Shown piece after piece: positions 8,591-15,354 of a stretch of DNA of 64,000 nucleotides. The notes beneath the pieces were generated by a model. It worked only from the letters and a program-made list of their open reading frames with translations. It searched no databases and was not told the DNA's origin. Every line of letters starts with the position of its first letter. Within the stretch, counting starts at the first letter, position 1. The position numbers were made by a program, and so were the translations under genes. Source of the DNA: Mesorhizobium sp. WSM4306 (GTDB taxonomy: Bacteria; Pseudomonadota; Alphaproteobacteria; Rhizobiales; Rhizobiaceae); the NCBI RefSeq assembly GCF_007003975.1, contig NZ_VFTC01000004.1, positions 124,001-188,000 on the forward strand. Reading direction: 5' to 3'.

Positions 8591-9201
8591 CTCGTTGTTG
8601 CAGGGGCGCTGCGGCGCCTCTGATTTTTGTCGTACAACCAGGCGTTCGGTACTACGGCGCCGAGGGATGGCGATTATGTCGTGGCGGCCATGTCGGTGTT
8701 GGTCGAGCCTGGCTGCACGTTGTTGACAATATCTCGTCGATCGTGGGACTTCGCAGAGCGGCACGAAGACGTGACGCATTGGCGCGCTGCCCATTCCAAA
8801 GCAAGGCAACGCCACCGTTCGGGTGAAGCCGTGCATGTCGAGCAATGATGGTGAGATAGTCCGTGACTGCGCTTGCCGGGCTTGGGTCATGGTACGAAGC
8901 GAGTGGGATGTGGCTGATGATCTGGCAGCGGGGAGATTGCTGGCTATTCTCCCGCGTTGGTCATCATCGCCGGCTGGTTGCACTGCTTCATGCCCAGTGG
9001 GCGTACGAATGAATTCCTGCAAGCGCTTAGGGAGAGCCTAAACTCACTCCATGGCGTCAGTGATTTCTCGCTCGGCCTTCTCTAAAGCTCGGCTTCGAAA
9101 TCCCAGGCTGCCTGACCGAAATGCGCCCTCGTTTCGGCCGTTGAGGCCAGCGCTGATGCTCACCACGAGCGCTGGTGGGCCAGTGTGACCTGCTTTCTCT
9201 G
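8591..9201. other. Intergenic, nothing recognised
   Basis: No credible coding frame or terminator with a T-run is visible between the csbD-like gene and the next stress promoter at 9202. Confidence 0.4.
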
Positions 9202-9226
9202 GGAACCGTCTTTTCGGTGAGATGTT
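9202..9226 (+). promoter_or_regulatory. EcfG-type promoter of small secreted protein
   Basis: GGAAC (9202-9206), 16 bases, TGTT (9223-9226). It differs from CGTT only at the first base of the -10 element. The start codon of the secreted protein is 43 bases downstream. Confidence 0.6.
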
Positions 9227-9268
9227 ACGTGACTGAAGGGACATTCGAATACGGACACGGAGATCACG

Positions 9269-9568
9269 ATGAAACGGCTTCTTTTCGCTGCAGCCATTGC
9301 GGCCTTGTCAACGGGATTCGCCTGTGCGCAGTCGACCAGCACAACCACAGGCGGTTCGTCAACAACGACCACCACGACCATGCCGAGCCCTACGACTGAC
9401 CCGGGAACCGATACCACCACCACGAGTGGAACGAAATCGAATTCCGCCAAGGACTGCGCGCCGGGTCAGCAGGCTGGTAGCGCCAAACAGGCCGCGCCTG
9501 GACAACAGGATACGGACGCCAAGTCGGCGGCCCCTGGGCAGATGAAAACGACGACGGAAGGTTGCTAA
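9269..9568 (+). CDS. Small secreted Thr/Ser-rich protein with APGQ repeats, 99 aa
   Basis: A classical signal peptide MKRLLFAAAIAALSTGFACA is followed by a low-complexity Ser/Thr region (STTTGGSSTTTTTTMPSPTT). After it come three CAPGQ/AAPGQ motifs spaced about 15 residues apart (residues 64-92). Such proteins are exported to the periplasm or surface; no enzymatic domain is present. The gene stands alone behind an EcfG-type promoter, which suggests induction in stress or stationary phase. Confidence 0.75.
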   Translation: MKRLLFAAAIAALSTGFACAQSTSTTTGGSSTTTTTTMPSPTTDPGTDTTTTSGTKSNSAKDCAPGQQAGSAKQAAPGQQDTDAKSAAPGQMKTTTEGC

Positions 9569-9610
9569 AACGCCAAAGGCGGCTGCCCAGCGGGTCCCTC
9601 CGTAAGGCGA

Positions 9611-9650
9611 AAAAGCCCGTCGCAGCTATTGAGCGTAAGCGACGGGCTTC
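9611..9650 (-). terminator. Intrinsic terminator, best oriented on minus strand
   Basis: The 9-bp inverted repeat GCCCGTCGC/GCGACGGGC (9615-9623 and 9639-9647) is followed on the minus strand by CTTTTTCG. It also lies 45 bases after the stop of the + strand secreted-protein gene, so it may serve both directions. Confidence 0.6.
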
Positions 9651-9699
9651 CTCCTTCTAAATTTCGATACGATAACTGCCTGGGAACAAATCCGGATGC

Positions 9700-9786
9700 A
9701 TCGGCATTGTTGGCGCCAGCCGAAGTCCTCCGAAAATCGGCTGCCAGGGCCTGCTGCGTTCTCGCCCCGATGCAGCGGGCTTTTTC
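9700..9786 (+). ncRNA. Candidate small RNA unit U0: hairpin plus terminator
   Basis: CAGCCGA (9717-9723) pairs perfectly with TCGGCTG (9737-9743), and GCCTGCTGC (9749-9757) pairs with GCAGCGGGC (9772-9780) followed by five T. No protein frame fits. A GGAAC at 9683 is too far from a GTT to form a good EcfG promoter. The layout matches the neighbouring units, so it may be a decayed or differently expressed member. Confidence 0.4.
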
Positions 9787-9797
9787 ATTCATCCGGC

Positions 9798-9823
9798 GGA
9801 ACGGTCCCGTCAGGCGCGAGGTT
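9798..9823 (+). promoter_or_regulatory. EcfG-like promoter of unit U1
   Basis: GGAAC (9798-9802), 17 bases, GGTT (9820-9823). The flanks (GGCGGAACGG and AGGCGCGA) are shared with the promoter at 55016-55040, showing common descent. Confidence 0.55.
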
Positions 9824-9830
9824 GAAATGT

Positions 9831-9890
9831 TGCATGCAGTGGGTGCCTATTGCTGCAAGACCGTGCGGATACGGTCTGGCCCGCTGCTTC
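9831..9890 (+). ncRNA. Candidate small RNA unit U1, homologue of the RNA at 55 kb
   Basis: After the promoter the sequence shares blocks with 54926-55010 (minus strand): a GTGCC loop, TGCTGCAAGACCG, and CGGTCTGGCCC. The hairpin AGACCGT/ACGGTCT (9858-9877) has a base pair changed in a compensated way relative to AGACCGG/CCGGTCT in the other copy. The 3' terminator arm seen in the other copy is missing here, so the transcript may read on to the terminator at 10067 and include the small ORF at 9917. Confidence 0.5.
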
Positions 9891-9916
9891 TCGCGCGTCA
9901 TTTGTAGCCTGTAGCC

Positions 9917-10045
9917 TTGAGGTCATCAACGCGCGGTAAGAAAAAGACGTATGAAAAGCCTGTGCTCATTCGCAAGGCTAAGCTTTCTGCAATCATCGCT
10001 GGCGGTCCGTCGATTCCGACGCTCCCAGAGCTTCCGGCGACCTGA
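9917..10045 (+). CDS. Possible RiPP-like precursor peptide, 42 aa
   Basis: A TTG start gives a basic leader with KKKTYEKPVLIRKAKLSAII followed by AGGPSIPTLPELPAT. The KxYxKPxLxxxxKLSAxxAG pattern resembles the leader of short peptides often labelled putative RiPP precursors in Mesorhizobium. No modifying enzyme or exporter gene is adjacent. The start codon is uncertain, since family members usually begin with ATG right before KKTY. It lies between an EcfG-like promoter and a terminator. Confidence 0.4.
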   Translation: MRSSTRGKKKTYEKPVLIRKAKLSAIIAGGPSIPTLPELPAT

Positions 10046-10066
10046 ATGATCGGCTGAGTTTTCAAA

Positions 10067-10095
10067 GCCCGCTGGCTTCGGTCAGCGGCCTTTTT
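10067..10095 (+). terminator. Intrinsic terminator with TTCG loop
   Basis: GCCCGCTGGC and GTCAGCGGCC pair around a TTCG loop (10067-10090), followed by TTTTT. It closes the unit holding the RiPP-like ORF. Confidence 0.7.
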
Positions 10096-10276
10096 GCTTA
10101 TCAGGCGTCCATTTAAAGAGGCTCATGCTCGCGCGAGGCATGGTGCATGACCTGGCGTAAATCCCGGCAGTCAACGGACTGACCGCAGACCGGACATTCA
10201 ACAAAATACTCGGCTTCGGGTGGAGGTCCTCCCTGGCGCGTGCCGGTGATTGGTCGTCCGAGGTCCGATAGCTTGG

Positions 10277-10579
10277 TCACGGCTTGTGGACCATCCTCTT
10301 CCCTTTCGGCGCCACATAGCTGGTGACGAGCCGCACGGCACTGTGTTTGACCGTAATGCCCAGATCCTTGCCGCCGACCGTCACCGTATCCTCGTCGACG
10401 CGAACCACTTCGCCGGTCAGCTCGATTTTCTGCCCGCTGCTTATGTATGGCGTGCTGTCAACGATCGAGTGCGGCTGGTCGTAGGAAGGGATAAGAACAC
10501 TCACGCGGTCTTCCGTGACCCGCTTGCGCACGGTTGCAGTTATCGCGACGGTGTCGCCCACCTTGATGCCCTTGCCCAT
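10277..10579 (-). CDS. Small beta-barrel-like protein, 100 aa (paralogue of 11574-11864)
   Basis: Begins MGKGIKVGDTVAITATVRKR with alternating strand pattern (VSVLIPSYDQPHSI, KIELTGEVVRVDEDTVTVGG). The pattern IKVGDxVxIxATVxK...GEVxRVDxDxVTV also appears in the protein at 11574-11864, with which it shares SYDQPHSI/GYNHAHSI. This resembles a small nucleic-acid- or ligand-binding beta barrel, but no known family is claimed. It stands alone in antisense orientation among small RNA units. Confidence 0.6.
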   Translation of the reverse strand: MGKGIKVGDTVAITATVRKRVTEDRVSVLIPSYDQPHSIVDSTPYISSGQKIELTGEVVRVDEDTVTVGGKDLGITVKHSAVRLVTSYVAPKGKRMVHKP

Positions 10580-10691
10580 ATCTGGATTCTGGGGTGGCAC
10601 GTCGCTTAGTCAAGAGGATGCTAATGTATCCAACGCAGGGGGGCTGTAAGTTTGACAGACCCAGCCACAGGGAGGAATATCCCGCGCGATT

Positions 10692-10721
10692 GCTCGCTGG
10701 CTCCGGCCGGCGGGCTTTTTT
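10692..10721 (+). terminator. Intrinsic terminator
   Basis: A GC-rich hairpin around GCTCGCTGGC/GGCCGGCGGGC is followed by six T (10716-10721). No gene ends immediately upstream on the + strand, which suggests an untranslated transcript. Confidence 0.55.
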
Positions 10722-10756
10722 GCTTATGCAGGGAACAACCCCATCAGGTCGAGGTC

Positions 10757-10811
10757 CTGTTATGACGGTTCGTCACTTCGCCCCGCCGGGTCATGCCCGG
10801 CGGGGTTTTTT
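10757..10811 (+). ncRNA. Candidate small RNA unit U2 ending in a perfect terminator
   Basis: TGACG/CGTCA forms a small hairpin at about 10762-10775. The terminator CCCCGCCGGG/CCCGGCGGGG is a perfect 10-bp stem (10781-10805) followed by TTTTTT. A GGAAC at 10732-10736 precedes it, but its -10 position reads GGTC, so promoter support is weak. Confidence 0.4.
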
Positions 10812-10821
10812 CGTCCAGCGG

Positions 10822-10846
10822 GGAACCTCGAGCAAACGGTGATGTT
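10822..10846 (+). promoter_or_regulatory. EcfG-like promoter of unit U3
   Basis: GGAAC (10822-10826), 16 bases, TGTT (10843-10846), starting ten bases after the T-run of the preceding terminator. Confidence 0.55.
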
Positions 10847-10852
10847 GCAAGG

Positions 10853-10952
10853 GTGCAGTGGACTGAACGGCGTTTTTTGTCCGCTGTAGATCGGCCTCCG
10901 TGGCGATCGGAGCCCGCTGCCTCCTAACCCAGGTCCGGCGGCGGGCTTTTTT
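10853..10952 (+). ncRNA. Candidate small RNA unit U3 (about 100 nt, three hairpins)
   Basis: CAGTGGAC (10856-10863) pairs with GTCCGCTG (10879-10886, one wobble). A second short stem CTCCG/CGGAG lies around 10895-10911. A terminator GCCCGCTGCC/GGCGGCGGGC ends in six T at 10952. The order of promoter, hairpin, hairpin and GCCCGCTGCC terminator is the same as in the RNA at 54.9-55.0 kb. Confidence 0.5.
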
Positions 10953-10962
10953 GCATGAGACC

Positions 10963-10987
10963 GGAACGACTTGCCCCTGAGACGGTT
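10963..10987 (+). promoter_or_regulatory. EcfG-like promoter of unit U4
   Basis: GGAAC (10963-10967), 16 bases, GGTT (10984-10987), again within about 15 bases after the preceding terminator. Downstream, GCCAGCGCG and CGCACTGGC can pair (about 10996-11030). No terminator in + orientation closes this unit nearby. Confidence 0.45.
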
Positions 10988-11142
10988 AGGCTCTGCCAGC
11001 GCGTTCTTTTTCAGCGGTCCGCACTGGCGACCAAGATGCCCAAACATCATGGTCTGGCCCGCGCCGCCTTGACCGAACGCGCGGGCCAATTCCCATCAAC
11101 CGACGGAAGGGTACCACTTCCTAGTTTCGCCGCTGGGAAAAG

Positions 11143-11170
11143 AAAAACCCGCCGACCGAAGTCAGCGGGC
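11143..11170 (-). terminator. Intrinsic terminator on minus strand
   Basis: On the minus strand CCCGCTGACTTCGGTCGGCGGG forms a stem with a TTCG loop, followed by TTTTTC. It implies a minus-strand transcript starting somewhere in 11180-11370, where I see no coding frame. Confidence 0.6.
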
Positions 11171-11353
11171 TATCTTCCCTCGTACTACACTAGGGGTTCC
11201 AAGGATTGGCCCCGCCAACAACCCGGCGCCCAAGCGCTGACGAAGGTTATATTAGCTTGCCAAAAATTTCGCTGTAGCGAACTGGCAACAGCGGCCAGCT
11301 GATTGCACCCATTTGTTCAAGCACTCAATCGCTCGCTGCCGGATCCGCTGAGT

Positions 11354-11397
11354 GGCCCAGGGTTTGGGCCGATAGGCCGTTGGGCCTAGGGCTTTTT
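11354..11397 (+). terminator. Terminator-like hairpins
   Basis: Repeated GGCCC/GGGCC arms ending in CTAGGGCTTTTTC. Alternative pairings are possible. It is followed after about ten bases by another GGAAC (11404), which lacks a matching -10. Confidence 0.45.
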
Positions 11398-11464
11398 CGT
11401 TGTCCACGGAACCTCCGGGATCCGGCAGTCTGTACGCAATCGGACATGTATAATCTACCTTTGT

Positions 11465-11499
11465 CGTCCGGACGTAACGAGGCACCCGGACGCTTTTTT
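11465..11499 (+). terminator. Intrinsic terminator
   Basis: CGTCCGG (11465-11471) and CCGGACG (11486-11492) pair and are followed by six T. A 10-bp tandem duplication GTGTGCCATT lies just after at 11501-11520. Confidence 0.6.
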
Positions 11500-11573
11500 C
11501 GTGTGCCATTGTGTGCCATTGCCGGTCCTCCGTGTTGTGACGGGGTTGGCAACGTCCGAAGAGCTAGTTTGTT

Positions 11574-11864
11574 TCAAGCTGGTGCGAAATCGTTTCGATG
11601 GTTGAAATCACGGGAACAAACCTCCCAAGCCATTCCGGCGGTCACGCTGTCGTCATCGACGCGGCGGACCTCGCCGGTCGGTTTCACAGCATCTTTCGCC
11701 TTGGCCTTCGGCGGTGCCGGAATCGAATGCGCGTGATTGTAGCCCGGGATCGCAACGCTCGCCCGACTGTCGATGATCTTGATGATGGTCGCCGAGATCG
11801 AGACTTCGTCGCCGATGCTAAATTCCCTGCCGGGCTGGAATGTACCGGGTCTCGACAGGCCCAA
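11574..11864 (-). CDS. Small beta-barrel-like protein, 96 aa (paralogue of 10277-10579)
   Basis: With a TTG start at 11864, twelve bases after the preceding stop, it reads MGLSRPGTFQPGREFSIGDE and VSISATIIKIIDSRASVAIP, followed by GEVRRVDDDSVTA. The strand pattern matches the protein at 10277-10579. The C-terminus (GMAWEVCSRDFNHRNDFAPA) departs from the paralogue and lies in a DNA segment that recurs at 5075-5105, so the 3' end may have been replaced. The start is uncertain. Confidence 0.5.
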   Translation of the reverse strand: MGLSRPGTFQPGREFSIGDEVSISATIIKIIDSRASVAIPGYNHAHSIPAPPKAKAKDAVKPTGEVRRVDDDSVTAGMAWEVCSRDFNHRNDFAPA

Positions 11865-11875
11865 TACGATAAGCT

Positions 11876-12181
11876 TCAAAGGAGCGTTATCTTCGAGTAT
11901 CGGACAACAATTTTGTCCTGCCTGAAGCGGCGCTCCAAGTCGCTCCGTCGGCGCTGCCAATCTGAAACGTCCACCTTTGGCGTCATTATCTCGAAGACGA
12001 CAATATCATCCCGGTCTGTTTCTCTGCCGTCCTTCCAAAGACCCTCCGCAGGTGCGTGGAGATACGCGGTTACGCCGTCGAAGCGAGCCGCTAGCTCTTC
12101 TTTCAGGCGATCGAAATCCCTTCCGGGAAAGGGTTGACCTTGATTATCTGAACGGGGCAACAGCATTTGGACGAGGTACAT
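11876..12181 (-). CDS. Conserved small protein, 101 aa (paralogue of 23809-24114)
   Basis: Begins MYLVQMLLPRSDNQGQPFPG and continues with FDGVTAYLHAPAEGLWKDG, DRDDIVVFEIMT and LERRFRQDKIVVRYSKI. The 23809-24114 gene has the same length and about two thirds identical residues by eye. The alternation of strands and helices suggests a ferredoxin-like fold, but the function is unknown. It is probably co-transcribed with the beta-barrel gene that follows 12 bases later. Confidence 0.7.
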   Translation of the reverse strand: MYLVQMLLPRSDNQGQPFPGRDFDRLKEELAARFDGVTAYLHAPAEGLWKDGRETDRDDIVVFEIMTPKVDVSDWQRRRSDLERRFRQDKIVVRYSKITLL

Positions 12182-12367
12182 AGTAATCACCGATATGCTG
12201 CGGATCTGACGGGATTACTTTCGAGCAGAGTGATCTTAGACCAGTCTGATGAGCCAAAAGGAATACGGGCGATGCTCGCCCGCATTCTCACTGTTAGCGA
12301 TCTCAAGGCCCAAATGCATATGCTTGGACTTTAGTTCGCTGCCTTTTTCAGCTTCCTGAGGCGTCTT
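12182..12367. other. Intergenic, nothing recognised
   Basis: No EcfG motif of correct spacing is present upstream of the 101-aa gene, unlike its paralogue at 23.8 kb. No convincing coding frame. Confidence 0.35.
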
Positions 12368-12832
12368 TTACTCCCTCGCATGGGTTAAAATGCGAAATAC
12401 CGGCCAATGGGCAATCGCTTCACGCAATCTGCTGAAAAGCTTCCCTTCGATGCCGATGGCAGACCGAACTTGAACGGCAGCCCATCCGGCTTTCATGGTC
12501 CCGCCGACATGGCAATGGCAGACAATTGCGTGCAACTGACGATCCCTAAGTTCGAAGAAGCGCTTGGCTTCGCCATACGTATCATTCTTGAGCCCTTCAG
12601 CGCACAAAGTTGGATCGGCGAAAGCGATACTGAGCGCAGAACCCAGGGATTGGGCTTTGTCGCGTACATCCAAGGGCATATATTCCGTCCCCGGGAAGGC
12701 GGCGAGGCATCGCTCGGGATTTCGCTCGAGCAGCATGGCCCAATGTTCCAAACGCTGCCCTCGCGTCATCGCCGGGAAGGATACTTCGACTTCCGCGACC
12801 TCATGTAGTTCTTCAAGTGTCTGATGTTTCAT
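12368..12832 (-). CDS. Hypothetical stress-regulated protein, 154 aa
   Basis: The ATG at 12832 follows GGAGACGGCC and begins MKHQTLEELHEVAEVEVSFP, continuing LEHWAMLLERNPERCLAAFP and AIVCHCHVGGTMKAGWAAVQ. It is soluble and helix-rich, with a Cys-His-Cys-His segment (CHCHVGG) that might bind a metal. No family recognised with confidence. A minus-strand GGAAC-N16-GGTT lies about 80 bases upstream. Confidence 0.6.
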   Translation of the reverse strand: MKHQTLEELHEVAEVEVSFPAMTRGQRLEHWAMLLERNPERCLAAFPGTEYMPLDVRDKAQSLGSALSIAFADPTLCAEGLKNDTYGEAKRFFELRDRQLHAIVCHCHVGGTMKAGWAAVQVRSAIGIEGKLFSRLREAIAHWPVFRILTHARE

Positions 12833-12910
12833 GGCCGTCTCCTGTTGGCGAGGCGCTCTGCCTGCAGAATGCACAGGTCGGAATGGGCCTCAGTCGTCCC
12901 TATGCAGGGC

Positions 12911-12935
12911 AACCAGCAGTGCGTGGGGAAGTTCC
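12911..12935 (-). promoter_or_regulatory. EcfG-like promoter
   Basis: On the minus strand GGAAC (12935-12931), 16 bases, GGTT (12914-12911). The predicted leader to the ATG at 12832 is about 70 bases. Confidence 0.5.
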
Positions 12936-13012
12936 ATTGGCGAGAAAATTTGACAGTTTGCCTGCTTCAATTTCCCGCTGTCTCTGTGCCTTGGGCCATC
13001 CCGCGCAACAAG

Positions 13013-13538
13013 CTACTGCGATGCTTCGACCAGCCGTTGGAGCAATGGGTAATCCTTCAGGTCCTTGTAAGGCGTGAGATCTAACTCCCCTGGCACACAG
13101 CGAAGCTGTTCCTCATCGATCGCTTTCTCGTGCCCCTTGATGACGCTTTGGTAGTGCCGCCAGGTCAGGCCAGCCCCTCTCACCGCATCTCTTTCGATGC
13201 GAGAGGCGATTTGATGTGCGTGCAGATAATGAAGCCGCAACTCGTCCAAGAGAGCTTTTTCAACAATTTCGTGACACCAGAAATGGTTCAAGCCGCACGT
13301 CCTTGCCTCTCCACCTGATGGTACGCGGCAGATGTCGGTCGATGTAAATCGTAGTTGCATCCCTGCTGTACCCAGCAATGTAGGGAATATCGAACTCGTG
13401 GCTGACCCTAATTCGTCGATGAAGCGCAGAAACGACATCAGACAGGACGAGGTCGCTGATATCTTCAGAGCTATGACGGACTTCGTCGGCTAATTTCAAG
13501 TCCGCTCCCGCGTTGTCCAGTCTAAGCGCCCGCTCCAC
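13013..13538 (-). pseudogene. Conserved protein with HEIVEKALLDEL motif, frameshifted
   Basis: The first frame gives HEFDIPYIAGYSRDATTIYI and RWRGKDVRLEPFLV, and the second continues with HEIVEKALLDELRLHYLHAH, then LTWRHYQSV and DLTPYKD. Together they form one protein of about 170 residues; the shift is near 13270, just before the HExxE motif. That motif and the downstream HYLHAH look like a possible metal site. Homologous hypothetical proteins with an intact junction exist to my knowledge in rhizobia. The 5' start is uncertain (GTG at 13538). Confidence 0.6.
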
Positions 13539-13562
13539 GGGCGAGCGCTTAGCGATGATTTA

Positions 13563-14405
13563 TTACTTGTTGACGATGATGCGCTGCTTGTCCCGGTTTT
13601 GGGCGTAACTGGCCTTGTCGTAGGCAGTCTGCGCCTCCAACTGGTCCTTGGTGAAGTTCGTATAGAGGTAACGGTTGCCGTTCTTGTCCGTCATGAACTT
13701 GAGGTTCTCCATACCGACCGCGACCTTCTTTTCGCCAATGCCCAGAAAGCCGCCTACATCAACGATTATTGTGTCGACCTTCTTGTCACCAGTCAGGATG
13801 ACGTCGCCGATCTCGCCGATCTTCGCATCATCTGCGCCATAGACGTTGGTTCCGATCAGATTTGCAGCACTGATTTTGTCTGACGGCATGTCGGTCAAGG
13901 ACGACTTGTCGATCGAGGCTGTCGAGGTCGTATCGGTTTTGCCATTAGCCGCTTGGCTGTTAGTCGTCTGGGCCGTGGGTGCTGCCGCGGTATCGTAAAC
14001 CTTGGTATCGAAATTGGGCTGAGCATTAAGCTCATCCTTGGTCGTCTTTGCGACCAACCAGCGATCACCGTTCTTGTTGACCCATTCAAGCTTGCTGAAA
14101 TCATAGGCCACATTCTTTTCCCCCACCCCAAGGAACCCGCCGACGCCAATGACGACGAGTTTGGCGTTCCCGTCCTTGTCCAGGACGATGTCATTAACAT
14201 CGCCGATCTTCGTCGCGTCATCAGCGGTGCTGTCATAGACCGCGGCTCCCATGATCTTGGAGACGAGCTTGCCATCAGTGACCGGCGCAACAACCTCCGT
14301 CTGGGTAGTGGGCTTGCTGGTATTTGCGGCGTGAGCGCCCGCCGTGCAGAGCGCCGTCGACATCAGAACAGCCGTCGCGGCCGTAGCTAGTATCTTGCGG
14401 ACCAT
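13563..14405 (-). CDS. Exported PRC-barrel protein with two PRC domains, 280 aa
   Basis: A signal peptide MVRKILATAATAVLMSTALC (cleavage probably after GAHA) is followed by two PRC-barrel repeats. Repeat 1, about residues 45-125, has MGAAVYDSTADDATKIGDVN and GVGGFLGVGEKNVAYDFSKL. Repeat 2, about residues 180-262, has LIGTNVYGADDAKIGEIGDV and VGGFLGIGEKKVAVGMENLK. PRC barrels bind protein or RNA partners; periplasmic double-PRC proteins are common in rhizobia and often stress-induced. A perfect EcfG promoter lies 60 bases upstream. CAGGAGGAA precedes the ATG. Confidence 0.88.
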   Translation of the reverse strand: MVRKILATAATAVLMSTALCTAGAHAANTSKPTTQTEVVAPVTDGKLVSKIMGAAVYDSTADDATKIGDVNDIVLDKDGNAKLVVIGVGGFLGVGEKNVAYDFSKLEWVNKNGDRWLVAKTTKDELNAQPNFDTKVYDTAAAPTAQTTNSQAANGKTDTTSTASIDKSSLTDMPSDKISAANLIGTNVYGADDAKIGEIGDVILTGDKKVDTIIVDVGGFLGIGEKKVAVGMENLKFMTDKNGNRYLYTNFTKDQLEAQTAYDKASYAQNRDKQRIIVNK

Positions 14406-14466
14406 TGTGAAATTCCTCCTGTTGCCTAGTTGACTGAGCGTCGGTATCTGCCGACGTCATTTCGAC

Positions 14467-14491
14467 AACGAAAACAGCGGCCCTAAGTTCC
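14467..14491 (-). promoter_or_regulatory. EcfG-type promoter of the PRC-barrel gene
   Basis: Minus strand GGAAC (14491-14487), 16 bases, CGTT (14470-14467): perfect consensus. The distance to the ATG at 14405 gives a leader of about 55 bases. Confidence 0.78.
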
Positions 14492-14623
14492 TGGAGCGGG
14501 TCCCCTTGGTCCTAATGGCATAGACCGAGGCTCATGCAGACCCTGATGCGACATTGGCGATACGGGTCGCGCGGCTATTTCCAGGAAGCGAGCTATTCTT
14601 TGGTCCGTCCGGCTGCATAACCT

Positions 14624-14899
14624 CTAAAGGGTTTCGTGCGGCGCCCGGTCCGTAAGCTGGTTCTCAAATTGCCATCCGAGCGCGACTCTGACCTTGCCTG
14701 ATGGATAGTTTGCCAGCTCGGTCTCCAGCCAGACAAGACGCGCCTTTTTACCGTTCAGCTCATTCCAGAACGCCAGGATGTCCGGTTCGGCTTGGAGCCG
14801 GTGCATAGCTCTGCCTGCAGCAATGAAAGCCGAACCGCATCGATCTGATTGACAAGCGCGCCCTTGACGAGCTTTCGACTTTGCACGGTTTACGGCCCC
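14624..14899 (-). CDS. Doubtful hypothetical ORF
   Basis: A minus-strand frame from an ATG near 14899 reads MGAVNRAKSKARQGRACQSD and then FWNELNGKKARLVWLETELA. It ends at 14624. There is no clear ribosome site or family match, and an indel cannot be excluded. Listed because nothing else explains the 14.6-15.0 kb stretch. Confidence 0.25.
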   Translation of the reverse strand, partial: GAVNRAKSKARQGRACQSDRCGSAFIAAGRAMHRLQAEPDILAFWNELNGKKARLVWLETELANYPSGKVRVALGWQFENQLTDRAPHETL

Positions 14900-15067
14900 C
14901 ATCCCCAACGAAGACAACTCATCCGACCCGTGTCCTAGCCACCACCAGATCAAAGCCCCGCCGGATTCGGTTCCGCTGCCCCATAAAAGCAAGCAGCCCG
15001 TCAAGGGGATCGTTGGCCGCTGCGGGGGTAGTTGTTACGCCATAGTCAATAGGCGATGGCTTCATAT

Positions 15068-15092
15068 TGAACCGGACAAGTCCGGTCGCGTT
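15068..15092 (+). promoter_or_regulatory. Near-consensus EcfG-type promoter of the DUF3606 gene
   Basis: TGAAC (15068-15072), 16 bases, CGTT (15089-15092). It has one mismatch in the -35 element. The ATG of the DUF3606 gene is 35 bases downstream. Confidence 0.45.
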
Positions 15093-15126
15093 GTTGGTGA
15101 CTGAACTACGAACTCCGGAGGAAGCA

Positions 15127-15342
15127 ATGGCAGCAAACACTGGAACGTCACGTGGCCGCAACCAAGACCGCGCAGGGGTCGCTGGTGGCCAAGATCATGA
15201 AGTCAAGTATGACGCGGGCAAAACCGGCGCCAGTAAGGCCAACTTCAAGTCGGCCGTGAAGCCGGTTGGTAACAGCCGCAAGAAGATTCGCGCGCTGAAG
15301 AGAAATAGACCACGCCGCGCCGGCTGCGTCCTCTATATCTGA
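15127..15342 (+). CDS. DUF3606 protein, 71 aa
   Basis: Begins MAANTGTSRGRNQDRAGVAG and continues with HEVKYDAGKTGASKANFKSA and VKPVGNSRKKIRALK. This follows the DUF3606 pattern D-x-x-R-V...YEVxYxxxKxGxSxxxLxxAVxxVGxSRKKV. The last 15 residues (RNRPRRAGCVLYI) extend past the usual end and may reflect a small frameshift. GGAGGAAGCA precedes the ATG. It sits 12 bases upstream of exonuclease III and probably shares its transcript. Family function is unknown. Confidence 0.75.
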   Translation: MAANTGTSRGRNQDRAGVAGGQDHEVKYDAGKTGASKANFKSAVKPVGNSRKKIRALKRNRPRRAGCVLYI

Positions 15343-15354
15343 TAGTCTCGGCCG

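Noticed and set aside
9683..9710. GGAAC at 9683 as an EcfG promoter
   Set aside because: The nearest TGTT is about 20 bases away, outside the accepted 16-17 spacing.
10732..10756. GGAAC at 10732 as an EcfG promoter
   Set aside because: The -10 position reads GGTC; kept only as a weak possibility for unit U2.
11404..11430. GGAAC at 11404 as an EcfG promoter
   Set aside because: No GTT occurs at 16-17 bases.
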